From NCBI GenBank assembly GCA_020793565.1, contig DQIP01000234.1, forward strand, positions 1 to 59,474: a DNA stretch of 59,474 nt, in the 5' to 3' direction. Numbering within the stretch: the stretch's first letter is position 1; each line of letters begins with the position of its first letter. Shown here piece after piece: positions 8,668 through 17,416 of this stretch. The stretch is from Candidatus Methanovorans sp. (GTDB lineage: Archaea > Halobacteriota > Methanosarcinia > Methanosarcinales > Methanosarcinaceae). Position numbers and translations under genes: made by a program. The notes under the pieces are model-generated. The model searched no databases. It was not told the DNA's origin and saw nothing but the letters and a program-made list of their open reading frames with translations.

Positions 8668-9601
8668 ATAAAAAACACCTCACATAATGCTTTTTTCCAA
8701 CTTTTATTAATTCAGGTCTCTTTATCTTGCATTTATCAGTTGCCAGCGAACATCTCGGATGGAACTTGCATCCTTTGGGGAGATTTATCAGACTTGGGCT
8801 GGTACCTGTTATCGGTTTAAATCCTTTGCTTGGAAGAGAATTAAGAAAGCCCCGTGTATACGGATGTTTTGGATCTTTGAACAGGTCCCTGACACTGCCA
8901 TATTCCACGATCTCACCCGGATACATTACAGCAATATTATCACATAGTTCAGATGCTACAGCGAGATCGTGAGTGATAAGCAACATGGAAGTCCCGGAGT
9001 CTCTTAATACTTCTTTCATTAATTCCACGATCTGCGCCTGTATTGTGACATCCAGTCCGGTAGTCGGCTCATCTGCAATGATTAGCGACGGCATACAGAT
9101 CAAGCCCATTGCAATCATTGCTCTTTGCCTCATCCCGCCACTGAACTCATGAGGATATTCCTTAACCCGTTCCTGGGGCAATGGTATTTTTACAGATTTC
9201 AACATCTCTATAACCCTTCGCATAGCATCTTGTTTTTTCAGGTGCTGGTGCAATTCCACAGGCTCGGCAACCTGTGTTCCCACTGTGAGAACCGGGTTCA
9301 TAGAAGACAAGGGATTTTGGAAGATCATGGCGATCTCTTTTCCCCTGATCTTGCGGATCTCGTTATCACTCATTGTGAGAAGATTTTTACCCTTGTAGAG
9401 GATTTTACCCTCTATTTTAGTATTTTCAGAAAGCAGGCGCAGGATTGCAAGACCAAGTACAGTCTTGCCGCATCCGGTCTCTCCGATCAATCCTAGCTTT
9501 TCACCCTCTTCGATATTCAAGTCAATACCATTTACTGCTCTTACAGCACCATCTTCGGTGTGGAAATGGGCATTTAGATTTTCTATACTTAATAATGTCA
9601 T
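8660..9601 (-). CDS. Opp/Dpp/Nik ABC importer ATPase, D-type subunit (set 1)
   Basis: This is the first ATPase of the importer, 313 aa. It has Walker A GETGCGKTVLG, signature FSGGMRQRAMIAMGL, Walker B LIIADEPTTGLDVTIQAQIV, and the DppD-style C-terminal extension with CKFHPRCSLATDKCK. It overlaps its neighbours by ATGA with the C-type permease and by eight bases with the F-type ATPase. It is the only D-type ATPase in the window, although three pairs of permeases are present, so sharing among sets is likely. The substrate cannot be told from the ATPase. Confidence 0.93.
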   Translation of the reverse strand: MTLLSIENLNAHFHTEDGAVRAVNGIDLNIEEGEKLGLIGETGCGKTVLGLAILRLLSENTKIEGKILYKGKNLLTMSDNEIRKIRGKEIAMIFQNPLSSMNPVLTVGTQVAEPVELHQHLKKQDAMRRVIEMLKSVKIPLPQERVKEYPHEFSGGMRQRAMIAMGLICMPSLIIADEPTTGLDVTIQAQIVELMKEVLRDSGTSMLLITHDLAVASELCDNIAVMYPGEIVEYGSVRDLFKDPKHPYTRGFLNSLPSKGFKPITGTSPSLINLPKGCKFHPRCSLATDKCKIKRPELIKVGKKHYVRCFLYD

Positions 9602-10437
9602 TTTATCAGCATCTCCTGCATTCTTGGATCCAGCGCGTCCCGCAATCCGTCTCCTATAAAATTGAAAGCCAGTACTGTGATCATTATCATTAACCCGGGA
9701 AAGATCATCAGGTGCGACGCAGATTCCATAAACGGTTTACCTTCATTGAGCATTGCCCCCCACTCCGGTATCGGTGGTTGTGCACCCAGTCCAAGAAAGC
9801 TTAATGCTGCAATTGAAAGTATAATATGACCCATATCCAGTGTTGCAAGAACTATTACTGGCGATAGAACATTGGGTAGTATGTGGCGCCTGATAATGTA
9901 GGTATCACTACACCCCATAGCTCTTGCAGCTTCAACAAATTCTTTTTCTTTTATTGATAGTACTGAGCCGCGGACAATCCTTGAATAACCCACCCACCAG
10001 ATCGCGCCAAGAGCGATCATCACATTTGTCAGGGAGGGACCAAGAAGACCGGCAATGACAAGGGCAAGAATGATACTCGGGAATGCCAGCAGTACATCAA
10101 CCACACGCATTGTCACATCATCAACAACGCCACCAAAATAGCCTGCAACAGTGCCAATAGTTATGCCAAGAACCATGATTATTGTTACGACTGCTGCTGA
10201 CATGCTCAATGAAACCCGTGTTCCGTATAGAACTCTGCTTAAAACATCTCTTCCAAGGTTATCGGTTCCCATTGGATGATCCACACTGGGTGAGAGTAAC
10301 CGTTCTTCCAGATTCAATTCCAGGGGATCATGGGGAGCAATATAAGGAGCAAATACAGCAATTGATGCAAAAAATATAATTATTACTATTCCAAGCATTG
10401 CAGGTTTGTCTTTTTTCAATTTTAAATAGAGTGACAT
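9598..10437 (-). CDS. Opp/Dpp/Nik ABC importer permease, C-type (set 1)
   Basis: This is an integral membrane subunit of 279 aa. The N-terminus is cytoplasmic with one early helix, followed by the extracellular HDPLELNLEERLLSPSVDHP region and five further helices. The ATPase-coupling EAA loop is EAARAMGCSDTYIIRRHILP, and the C-terminal GDGLRDALDPRMQEMLIK is characteristic of OppC/NikC. The stop overlaps the start of the D-type ATPase (ATGA). Compared with the two other C-type copies at 18240 and 21914 it is clearly diverged at the DNA level. Confidence 0.93.
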   Translation of the reverse strand: MSLYLKLKKDKPAMLGIVIIIFFASIAVFAPYIAPHDPLELNLEERLLSPSVDHPMGTDNLGRDVLSRVLYGTRVSLSMSAAVVTIIMVLGITIGTVAGYFGGVVDDVTMRVVDVLLAFPSIILALVIAGLLGPSLTNVMIALGAIWWVGYSRIVRGSVLSIKEKEFVEAARAMGCSDTYIIRRHILPNVLSPVIVLATLDMGHIILSIAALSFLGLGAQPPIPEWGAMLNEGKPFMESASHLMIFPGLMIMITVLAFNFIGDGLRDALDPRMQEMLIK

Positions 10438-10463
10438 GTTACCATCCCAAACAAATTTTATCG

Positions 10464-11411
10464 TTATTTTTTATTTTCCACATCATAGCGAATTCTCGGA
10501 TCGAGATACGTATATAGGATATCCACTGCCAGATTTGAAAGTACAAAGAATAGCGCGATGACCAAAACAAAACCCTGGATTACAGGATAATCTCTTGCAT
10601 ATATACCATCAACTAAGAATTTGCCAACTCCAGGCCATGCAAATATAGTTTCAACAATTACAGCCCCTCCCAGCAGATGACCTGTCTGCATACCCATATG
10701 TGTGATGACAGGGATCAACGCATTCTTTAAACCGTGTTTCCACATTACCAGATGTTCACTCAAACCCTTTGATCTTGCAGTTCTTATGTAATCCTGACGC
10801 AAAACCTCAAGCATACTTGCACGCATCAGCCGCATCAGAGGTGCTGCCAGACCGGTCCCAAGAGTGATTGCGGGAAGTACCAGATGTGATGCAGTCCCAT
10901 AACCAAAACAAGGGAACCAACCCAGTTTCAATGAGAAGAACATGATCAACACCAATCCCAGCCAGAAATTGGGCATGGAGACACCACACAGTGCTACAAG
11001 TCTGCTGCTGTGGTCCAGTATTGAGTTTTGCTTAAGAGCAGAAAGAATTCCGACAGGAATTGCAATTAGTAAGGCTATCAGCATTGAAGTAAATGCCAGT
11101 TCAAACGTTGCCGGGAACCTGTCAAGAAATTCCATCAAAACCGGCTCCCCTGTCCTGAAAGACGTTCCAAGGTTTAAGTGAGTGATCATATACAGCCATT
11201 GGGAACACTGGACAAGAAAGGGATTGTTAAGATCATGTTTCATCATAAAGAATGCAACTTCTTCAAGACTGGGATCATGACCGAGTTGAGCAGTAAGTAT
11301 AGCATGAGCTGGATTGCCTGGTGCAAAATATAGCAAAAGAAAAGAAAGCAGCGAGGCGCCAAGCATTACGATAACCGCAATAGCCAGGCGCTTTGCTATG
11401 TATTTTTTCAT
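10464..11411 (-). CDS. Opp/Dpp/Nik ABC importer permease, B-type (set 1)
   Basis: This is an integral membrane subunit of 315 aa with six helices. Family landmarks are an N-terminal helix after KKYIAKRLAIAV, the LVQCSQWLYMITHLNLGTSF segment that normally precedes the second helix, the coupling loop VLRQDYIRTARSKGLSE, and the conserved end VVETIFAWPGVGKFLVDGI followed by DPRIRYD. It lies 26 bases upstream of the C-type permease and 11 bases after the binding-protein stop. The ribosome binding site is weak, which suggests translation depends on the upstream gene. Confidence 0.93.
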   Translation of the reverse strand: MKKYIAKRLAIAVIVMLGASLLSFLLLYFAPGNPAHAILTAQLGHDPSLEEVAFFMMKHDLNNPFLVQCSQWLYMITHLNLGTSFRTGEPVLMEFLDRFPATFELAFTSMLIALLIAIPVGILSALKQNSILDHSSRLVALCGVSMPNFWLGLVLIMFFSLKLGWFPCFGYGTASHLVLPAITLGTGLAAPLMRLMRASMLEVLRQDYIRTARSKGLSEHLVMWKHGLKNALIPVITHMGMQTGHLLGGAVIVETIFAWPGVGKFLVDGIYARDYPVIQGFVLVIALFFVLSNLAVDILYTYLDPRIRYDVENKK

Positions 11412-11422
11412 ATGTTTGTCCC

Positions 11423-13027
11423 TTATCTGATCTCAATTTCCTGCAGGTTAGTCTCAAACATCGTAGCAGGGAATGTAAATCCATGTACCTTGTTCCTGAA
11501 TGCAACAGGTTTGACGATATCATACAGTGGAATGCACGGCGCTTCATCCTGCAGAAGTAACCATGCCTGGTCAAGTGCCTCTCGTTGCCGGACATCATCG
11601 GGGGTAGAATATGCTGTTTCAATCAGTTCATCCAGTTCATCACTGTGGTATGCATATTCCCATGTTGTATACTTGGAATAATACTTACCTCCAGGAGCGA
11701 CATCTCCAGACGAAGGCAGACAACTGCTGTGATGTACATACATATCGTATTCTCCTGCTGTTTTCTTATCTCCGGCCGCGCCGCTCTCGAGTGTCAAAAT
11801 ATCCATCTTGATGCCAAGTTTTTTCAACTCCGCCTGTAAAAAGACAGATACAACATCAGCATTTGCTTCACCAAACGGAACAATGAGTTCGCAGACAAAC
11901 GGTTCTCCGTTCTTTTCACGTATCCCGTCACCATCATTATCTTCCCATCCAGATTCTGCAAGAAGCTGCTTTGCCTTATCAGGATCGTACATGTAGCCAT
12001 TCTTTATGTTATCTGGTCCCCACTTAAACCAGGGAGCTGTAATCACATATGAGGGTTCTGTAACATCTGCAAAGACCGTCCGGACCATCAATTCCCTGTC
12101 AATCCCATAATTAAAGGCAGATCTTACTTTTTTATCTGTGAAAGGTTCTTTTTGGCAGTTGAACTCAATGACCTGATAACGCCCGAAGGACTGGATCATT
12201 ACATCGATGTTCGGGTTTTCTTCAAGTTTTTCCAGTTCTATATAGGGTATGCTGGAATGATGCTCGCCCACGCCGATTATGTCAAGTTCACCGGCTTTTA
12301 GGGCTATTATCTGTGTATACGGGTCTGGTACGGTTTTCCAGATCACTTTTTCAAGTTTTGGTTTTGTACCCCAGTAATCATCATTTCTTACCAGTACAGC
12401 TTCCTGGTCTTTTTTGTAATCCACAAGTTTAAACGGACCTGTTCCAACATATTCCACGATCTTGCCGTTCGGATCCCATTCAGGCTCAACAGCTAACGGG
12501 CTTACTACTTTGCCTTTAAACTCGCTTGCCAGGTCAAGCAGAAATGTATCGTAATATTTGTTAAAGATTACACTGAGAGTATGATCATCAACGATTTTTA
12601 CGATTTCTACATAATCCTTGTATGATGCTCCTTTCATTGACATATCGATAGCAAATTTTGCAACTTTAGCATCGAATGATGTACCATCATGCAACACAAC
12701 ATCTTTCCTCAGATGGAAAGTATATATTTTACCATCGTCAGAAAGATCCCATGACTCAACAAGCTTTGGAAGCGGATTTCCGTACTTATCGACACCGATT
12801 AGTGTCTCAAAGATTAACGTTCTGCCTTCTATAGCACTTTTAAAGTCTTTCTGTGCGCCTACTGTTAACACCTGGTCCGCCTGCTGCATATCTGTTGTTG
12901 CATCGGCTTGTACCGATGATGATGCAGATTCCTGGTTAGAATTGTCCAAACATCCCATCATCATGCTGCTGATCATGATTAAACTCACGATCATAATAGA
13001 TCTAATAGATTTGTTTTTAAATATCAT
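11423..13027 (-). CDS. Family 5 solute-binding lipoprotein (Opp/Nik type, set 1)
   Basis: This is the extracellular substrate-binding component, about 534 aa. It has a lipoprotein signal with lipobox MMGC, then a Ser/Gln-rich spacer and the SBP_bac_5 fold (DLSDDGKIYTFHLRKDVVLH, then GTGPFKLVDYKKDQEAVLVR). The Asp-rich loop NDGDGIREKNGE is typical of this family in archaea. A GTG at 13036 is possible, but GGTGAG is spaced for the ATG at 13027. It follows two methyltransferase genes in the same operon and precedes its permeases. Nickel, peptides or metal-chelator complexes are all possible ligands. Confidence 0.9.
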   Translation of the reverse strand: MIFKNKSIRSIMIVSLIMISSMMMGCLDNSNQESASSSVQADATTDMQQADQVLTVGAQKDFKSAIEGRTLIFETLIGVDKYGNPLPKLVESWDLSDDGKIYTFHLRKDVVLHDGTSFDAKVAKFAIDMSMKGASYKDYVEIVKIVDDHTLSVIFNKYYDTFLLDLASEFKGKVVSPLAVEPEWDPNGKIVEYVGTGPFKLVDYKKDQEAVLVRNDDYWGTKPKLEKVIWKTVPDPYTQIIALKAGELDIIGVGEHHSSIPYIELEKLEENPNIDVMIQSFGRYQVIEFNCQKEPFTDKKVRSAFNYGIDRELMVRTVFADVTEPSYVITAPWFKWGPDNIKNGYMYDPDKAKQLLAESGWEDNDGDGIREKNGEPFVCELIVPFGEANADVVSVFLQAELKKLGIKMDILTLESGAAGDKKTAGEYDMYVHHSSCLPSSGDVAPGGKYYSKYTTWEYAYHSDELDELIETAYSTPDDVRQREALDQAWLLLQDEAPCIPLYDIVKPVAFRNKVHGFTFPATMFETNLQEIEIR

Positions 13028-13042
13028 ATAACTCACCGTTTG

Positions 13043-13798
13043 TTATTGTTTTACTCCCTTGACCAGAAAATGTCCGCCCCAGTAGCCATATTTGAGATGA
13101 TCCAGGAATGAGTATGTTCTTGCAACTGTTTCATTCACTACACCGATATCCTGAAAGCCTACACTATTAAGAAGATCAATGTCTGCCTGCGGACGTTCTC
13201 TCTGTCGCATTGGCAACTGCTGCTCGAGATCTTTGCTGTATCTCTGGTGGAACGGGTTTTTCCGTTCCGTTATAAGAACCAACGGCACTGATATGCAATA
13301 GCGCCATAGTTTCCGGTACAGGTTGTAATTTTTAAAGTTCCCATCAAGGATTACCACATGACCGCCTGGTTTTAATACCCTGTTCCATTCCTTTATTGCT
13401 TTATCCGGGTGTGGGAGTGTCCATAAAAGATGACGGTTGATCACCACGTCAAAAGTATCATCAGGAAAAGATGGATTTTCAGCGTCCCCGATCTTAAATT
13501 CTACAGGAAGATTGCTTTTTTTTGCTTTTTCCTTTGCCCTGTTCAACATTCCGTCCGAGAGGTCAATCCCTGTAACATCATGCCCCATCTCGGCAAGAAC
13601 CAATGCCATAGCGCCAGTGCCGGTACCGACATCCAGTATCCTTTGTTTGCCAGGTTTGACCGCCAGTGTCAGGAGGTTCTTCCAGGCTTCTTTTTCATGT
13701 TCAGTGTTTATTCCATGTCCTGGAGCTTGATCATATTTATTAGATGATTCATCCCAGTTCTGTGTAATAACATCTTTTATATTTGAATTCTCATACAT
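13043..13798 (-). CDS. Class I SAM-dependent methyltransferase (transporter-linked)
   Basis: This is a 251-aa Methyltransf_11/UbiE-like enzyme. Motif I is ILDVGTGTGAMALVLAEMG, the acidic motif II is VTGIDLSDGML, and GDAENPSFPDDTFDVVI and RVLKPGGHVVILDG follow. It is a paralogue of the enzymes at 16655 and 17416, sharing LWTLPHPDKAIKEW-type and ITERKNPFHQ-type segments, so the three form one subfamily. It overlaps the upstream methyltransferase by eight bases and precedes the binding-protein gene by 15 bases. The methyl acceptor is unknown; a small metal-binding molecule imported or exported by the adjoining transporters is a reasonable guess only. Confidence 0.88.
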   Translation of the reverse strand: MYENSNIKDVITQNWDESSNKYDQAPGHGINTEHEKEAWKNLLTLAVKPGKQRILDVGTGTGAMALVLAEMGHDVTGIDLSDGMLNRAKEKAKKSNLPVEFKIGDAENPSFPDDTFDVVINRHLLWTLPHPDKAIKEWNRVLKPGGHVVILDGNFKNYNLYRKLWRYCISVPLVLITERKNPFHQRYSKDLEQQLPMRQRERPQADIDLLNSVGFQDIGVVNETVARTYSFLDHLKYGYWGGHFLVKGVKQ

Positions 13799-14621
13799 TT
13801 TTATTCACCATAATAAACGCTGATTTAAACGAATCCTTCCATCTGAACATCCCATCGGATCCCTGCCGGACATATTGAGAAATGTATGAACGAATTACGT
13901 CTTTTTTTGCAAGAATATCCGACTTATCAAAATGCGAGGTCGCGAGTTTGACCGCCTCATCCAGATCCTGGCATTCCATGGTGGTTGATATAATTTGCAC
14001 TTCAGGATGCCAGCCCATCTCTCTTAAAAGATTGTATATGTTGGCATAATCCGGACCGGGTTTATATGAAGTTCCCTTTATGATCTTCCAGATATCCCCG
14101 TATCTGTCGTTGCTCTCATGTATTCCGATCATTAAAAACAAATATTTTCCTGTTGCATCGATCATGCGCTGCATAGATTTTTTCATATCGCTTACAAAAT
14201 AGAGAGCATGACTGCAGACAACGATGTCATATTGTCCTGATATCTCCGCATCTTCCCATGTATTGTTGATAAATTCGATGTTCTCCAGATTTTCCTTTAA
14301 GGCAGCATTCTTGAGATAATCCAGCATACCTGCAGATGGTTCAATTGACACCACATTGCCCACTTTTTTGGCCAGTGGTATGGTAAGTGCTCCTGTTCCG
14401 GCGCCAATATCCAGTACTGTTGTAGTTGTATCGATGTACTTCTCAATCTTTTCAACAACAGGTGAGCGATAGGCATCATGTCCACGATTGTATCTTGGTG
14501 ATTGGTCGTCCCAGTATTCGTTGACCGAGTTTGCCTGCTGAGTGATATCATCCATCCAGCTGGACTCCCGCATTCCCTGCTCCCACAGTTGTGCCCAATC
14601 TGGCATCTTTGTTTCTGTCAT
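13791..14621 (-). CDS. SAM-dependent methyltransferase, first gene of the set 1 operon
   Basis: This is a 276-aa enzyme with motif I VLDIGAGTGALTIPLAKKVG, motif II VVSIEPSAGML and the DIVVCSHALYFV region. It differs from the other three methyltransferases: a Trp-rich N-terminus (MPDWAQLWEQGMRESSWMDD) precedes the EYWDDQSPRYNRG segment, and the C-terminal half is longer. The start is preceded by GGAG seven bases away. Promoter site B lies about 300 bases upstream. The operon continues through nine genes to 6042. The substrate is unknown. Confidence 0.86.
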   Translation of the reverse strand: MTETKMPDWAQLWEQGMRESSWMDDITQQANSVNEYWDDQSPRYNRGHDAYRSPVVEKIEKYIDTTTTVLDIGAGTGALTIPLAKKVGNVVSIEPSAGMLDYLKNAALKENLENIEFINNTWEDAEISGQYDIVVCSHALYFVSDMKKSMQRMIDATGKYLFLMIGIHESNDRYGDIWKIIKGTSYKPGPDYANIYNLLREMGWHPEVQIISTTMECQDLDEAVKLATSHFDKSDILAKKDVIRSYISQYVRQGSDGMFRWKDSFKSAFIMVNKNV

Positions 14622-14917
14622 TTATTTTCTCCAGTGCTTATTAATAAAATCAACATGCATATCAGCGATATAGGATCGGATGTAGATTTATTCTGGAAAG
14701 TTGAAGCCGTCCGGAAGCATAGTCGAACCAACTTCTACAAAATCTAAGGAACCTGATCTTCACAGTTTTTGCACTTACCAGCGTACAGCAAGGTGTTAGA
14801 ATCAGAGTTGCTGCCTGATGCCGATTGAAAGTCAACGGCTGAAGTGGCTAATGTTGATTTATGTTGTGTTATTATTGTGGTATATTTTATTATGTATTCA
14901 TACTAACTTCCATAAAA

Positions 14918-14950
14918 GTATGATTAATGTATTATAAACATTTTGTTTTG
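14918..14950 (-). promoter_or_regulatory. Promoter/operator site B of the set 1 transporter operon
   Basis: On the minus strand this reads CAAAACAAAATGTTTATAAT followed by ACATTAAT. The same ACAAAATG block and the TAATRYATTA palindrome occur in site C at 25495-25528, and the TTTATAATAYATTA part occurs in site A at 5735-5766. Downstream on the same strand, the phrase TTAGTAT...ATAATAAAATA is also shared with site C. It lies about 300 bases before the methyltransferase start codon, so the leader would be long. Regulation by one shared repressor is inferred. Confidence 0.55.
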
Positions 14951-15006
14951 TGATTATGAGATCAATGTTCACAAAAAATCCGACAACAGCATAGTAAAAT
15001 ACATTA

Positions 15007-15129
15007 AGGGATTTCCCAATAAATAATTTACCCACCAGATATATTCGCTGAACTTTTCACGTCACGCCTGTATGTGCTTCTGATTTCGAAACAACGAAAA
15101 CTGGGTATATTAAATTTTGTGAAATCCCT
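15007..15129. repeat. Inverted-repeat-bounded remnant (9-bp arms)
   Basis: AGGGATTTC at 15007-15015 and GAAATCCCT at 15121-15129 are exact inverted arms bounding about 120 bases of non-coding DNA between the MFS gene and site B. The arrangement resembles the ends of a decayed insertion sequence or MITE. No duplication of flanking bases is evident, so the arms could also pair in RNA. Confidence 0.3.
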
Positions 15130-15145
15130 AAACTATCTAACAGCC

Positions 15146-16321
15146 TCATTTTTCTTTCACAAATGTGAATAATATCAACGAAATTACTGATAATGTAAAA
15201 CCATAGATAAATGTTGTTTCCGGACTTATTTTATCCCATAATGATCCGGCGATGTACCCACCCGGAAGTGCTACCAGTCCTATTGCGGTATGAAATGTCC
15301 CCAATGCGGTTGCTTTCAAATGTTTTGGTGCCAGGTCAACCACAAAAGCTCTTTGGGCACCGTCTATCATTGCATAGAATATTCCATAACTAACAAATAA
15401 CAGTGAAATACTGTAAATATTTGTGGCAAACACTAAACCAAAAGAAGTAATGCCAAATATCACATACCCTGCTCTTAAAATCGGTTTTCTTCCGATTTGA
15501 TCTGACAATATTCCGAAAGGAATTGCACAAATAGTATAAACAACATAAAAAATGATATAGAGAAGGATTGCCATATTATCAGCCAATCCTATGTCCACTG
15601 CCCTCACCAAAAGGAAGGCATATCCGAAATGACCCAGTGCAAAGATTTCAGATACGATGATAAACAATTTTAAATTCGGTGACAATTCTTTAAAAGAATG
15701 TTTAATAGACATTTCATTTATTTTATGTTCTTCAGAAGTTATCTTTTTTTCCTTGATAAACAGAATGACAAATACTGCAAGTATTCCGGGTAAAAAAGCA
15801 AACATGAAGATGTTTCTATAACCAAGGATCGGAAGCAGTAAAAAGGCAATAGAAGCTCCTAGAACCGAACCAACACCATCCATAGCCCTGTGGAATCCGT
15901 ATGCTTTCCCCCTGACACTTGCATCGCTGGATTCAGCTACAATCGCATCTCTTGGAGCAGATCTTATGCCTTTACCAATTCTTTCTAGTACTCTTATATA
16001 AAGAACAAAAGACCATATATTAGCAAAAGCGAACAGTGGTTTTGTTATAGCTGACAGGGAATAGCCAAAAAGTACAAAAGGCTTTCTTCTCCCTATTTTA
16101 TCTGACCAATAACCAGATACAACTTTTAAAAAAGAAGCGGTTGTTTCTGCAGCACCTTCAACAATACCAACAGCATAAACACCACTGCCTAACACGGTTA
16201 CCATGAATAAGGGAATTAATGGAAAAACCATCTGGCTACTTAGGTCGGTGAATAAACTAACTAAACCCAATATGAACACGTTTCTGGTAATGCCTTCAAA
16301 AATTTTGATTTTCATATCCAT
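15146..16321 (-). CDS. Major facilitator superfamily transporter
   Basis: This is a 391-aa secondary transporter with about twelve hydrophobic helices in two halves. MFS signatures lie in the loops between helices 2 and 3 (GYWSDKIGRRKPF) and between helices 8 and 9 (GILSDQIGRKPIL), and RVLERIGKGIRSAPRDAIVA is characteristic of drug- and metabolite-efflux members. It is monocistronic, between two transporter/methyltransferase operons, with its own upstream inverted repeat at 16355-16385. Export of a small molecule, perhaps one made or modified by the adjacent methyltransferases, is inferred from position. M3 at 16315 is an alternative start. Confidence 0.9.
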   Translation of the reverse strand: MDMKIKIFEGITRNVFILGLVSLFTDLSSQMVFPLIPLFMVTVLGSGVYAVGIVEGAAETTASFLKVVSGYWSDKIGRRKPFVLFGYSLSAITKPLFAFANIWSFVLYIRVLERIGKGIRSAPRDAIVAESSDASVRGKAYGFHRAMDGVGSVLGASIAFLLLPILGYRNIFMFAFLPGILAVFVILFIKEKKITSEEHKINEMSIKHSFKELSPNLKLFIIVSEIFALGHFGYAFLLVRAVDIGLADNMAILLYIIFYVVYTICAIPFGILSDQIGRKPILRAGYVIFGITSFGLVFATNIYSISLLFVSYGIFYAMIDGAQRAFVVDLAPKHLKATALGTFHTAIGLVALPGGYIAGSLWDKISPETTFIYGFTLSVISLILFTFVKEK

Positions 16322-16354
16322 CAGTGATTTTATGTGCTTAAATACACTATATCC

Positions 16355-16385
16355 TGACCAGATGCATTGTACTCCTTTCTGGTCA
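16355..16385 (-). promoter_or_regulatory. Inverted repeat upstream of the MFS gene, possible operator
   Basis: TGACCAGA at 16355-16362 and TCTGGTCA at 16378-16385 form a perfect 8-bp inverted repeat with a 15-base spacer, 34 bases upstream of the MFS start codon. A third half site, AAGGTCAG, follows at 16387-16394. The position and symmetry suit a dimeric repressor, but it could also be a leader hairpin. It is unrelated in sequence to sites A-C. Confidence 0.45.
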
Positions 16386-16405
16386 TAAGGTCAGTGTATA
16401 TTCCT

Positions 16406-16549
16406 GAGACTTTTTAATATATTCCGGATAAAATGAATCATGGCAAAGAAAATAAACCACAGAGGACACGAAGGACACAGAGAGTCGTTGTTTTTTCTCT
16501 GTGCCCCCCTGTGGTTTTCCAACCATTCCGGAATATAACAAAAAGTCTC
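16406..16549 (+). mobile_element. 144-bp MITE, copy 1, with 8-bp target duplication
   Basis: This is a non-coding element whose ends are GAGACTTTTT and AAAAAGTCTC, with inner arms ATATTCCGG / CCGGAATAT. Its centre is a long imperfect palindrome (CCACAGAGGACACGAAGGAC ... CTGTGCCCCCCTGTGG). It is flanked by a perfect direct duplication ATATTCCT (16398-16405 and 16550-16557). The second copy, at 58097-58240 in opposite orientation, has the same length and differs at 7 of 144 positions. It encodes no protein, so it must be moved by an enzyme encoded elsewhere. Nothing further is recognised in 16558-16654. Confidence 0.9.
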
Positions 16550-16654
16550 ATATTCCTTATACGACAACTCATCCGGCCAGTATGACGGACCAGTCTGCCG
16601 TAGATAGTTCCAACGACTCTCGGGATATTATTATTAATAATTGTAGGTTATATC

Positions 16655-17416
16655 TCATTTTGGATTTACAGCAGTATAACAGTATTGAACATGCTTACTG
16701 GCTGTAATTTTATTGAATAATGGTAAATTATTTCTTTTCAACCTGGCAATTTTCATCATCGGCTCAGCAGAGACGTTCTTAAGTCCACTGTCTTCCAAAA
16801 GTTTCGTTATCACAGATGGCTCCACGCCACCCCTGAATGGAAGGTCTACTCCCAATTTATTTCCATCATAGAGTGAATTCCACGGATTTCTTCTTTCTGT
16901 AACTAGAATGAATATATTTCCAAAATACCTCCTTGCCCTATCAGACACTCCATCAGGATGCGGTTCATGAAGGAAGAAGCAGAGCTTTCCACCGGGTTTT
17001 AAGACACGCCTCCACTCAGCAATTGCTTTTTTCGGATTAGGAAGGGTCCAGAGGACCGCCCTATTTACGAGTGCATCGAAAGATCCTGTTTCAAAAGGAA
17101 GATTCTCAGCATCCCCCTGTTTGAACTCGACTTTAACTCCACGCACCATTGCTTTCTTCTTTGCTCTTTCCATCATCTCTTCTGAGAGATCAAGACCTAC
17201 AACTTCATACCCCATTTCGGCAAGCATGATCGAGAGAAAACCCGTGCCAGCACCAATATCAATAACTTTTTTGGCATTTAGCCCAATTTTCTCTTGCAAA
17301 AGAGATTTCCATGCCGCCCCCTCATTCCTATTAATTATAACATGCCCTGGAGATAGGTCAAAGGTTGATGACCTCTCATTCCAGTATTCCTTTATCTTAT
17401 TCTTTGTATCATTCAT
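16655..17416 (-). CDS. Class I SAM-dependent methyltransferase (last gene of set 2 operon)
   Basis: This is a 253-aa Methyltransf_11 protein. Motif I is VIDIGAGTGFLSIMLAEMG, motif II is VVGLDLSEEMM, and GDAENLPFETGSFDALV and RVLKPGGKLCFFLHE follow. It shares the subfamily segments WTLPNPKKAIAEW and VTERRNPWN with 13043 and 17416. The start codon shares a base with the stop of the upstream methyltransferase (TAATG), and a GGTGATC site precedes it. It is the distal gene of the set 2 transporter operon. The substrate is unknown; two related enzymes in series suggest successive methylations of one compound. Confidence 0.88.
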   Translation of the reverse strand: MNDTKNKIKEYWNERSSTFDLSPGHVIINRNEGAAWKSLLQEKIGLNAKKVIDIGAGTGFLSIMLAEMGYEVVGLDLSEEMMERAKKKAMVRGVKVEFKQGDAENLPFETGSFDALVNRAVLWTLPNPKKAIAEWRRVLKPGGKLCFFLHEPHPDGVSDRARRYFGNIFILVTERRNPWNSLYDGNKLGVDLPFRGGVEPSVITKLLEDSGLKNVSAEPMMKIARLKRNNLPLFNKITASKHVQYCYTAVNPK

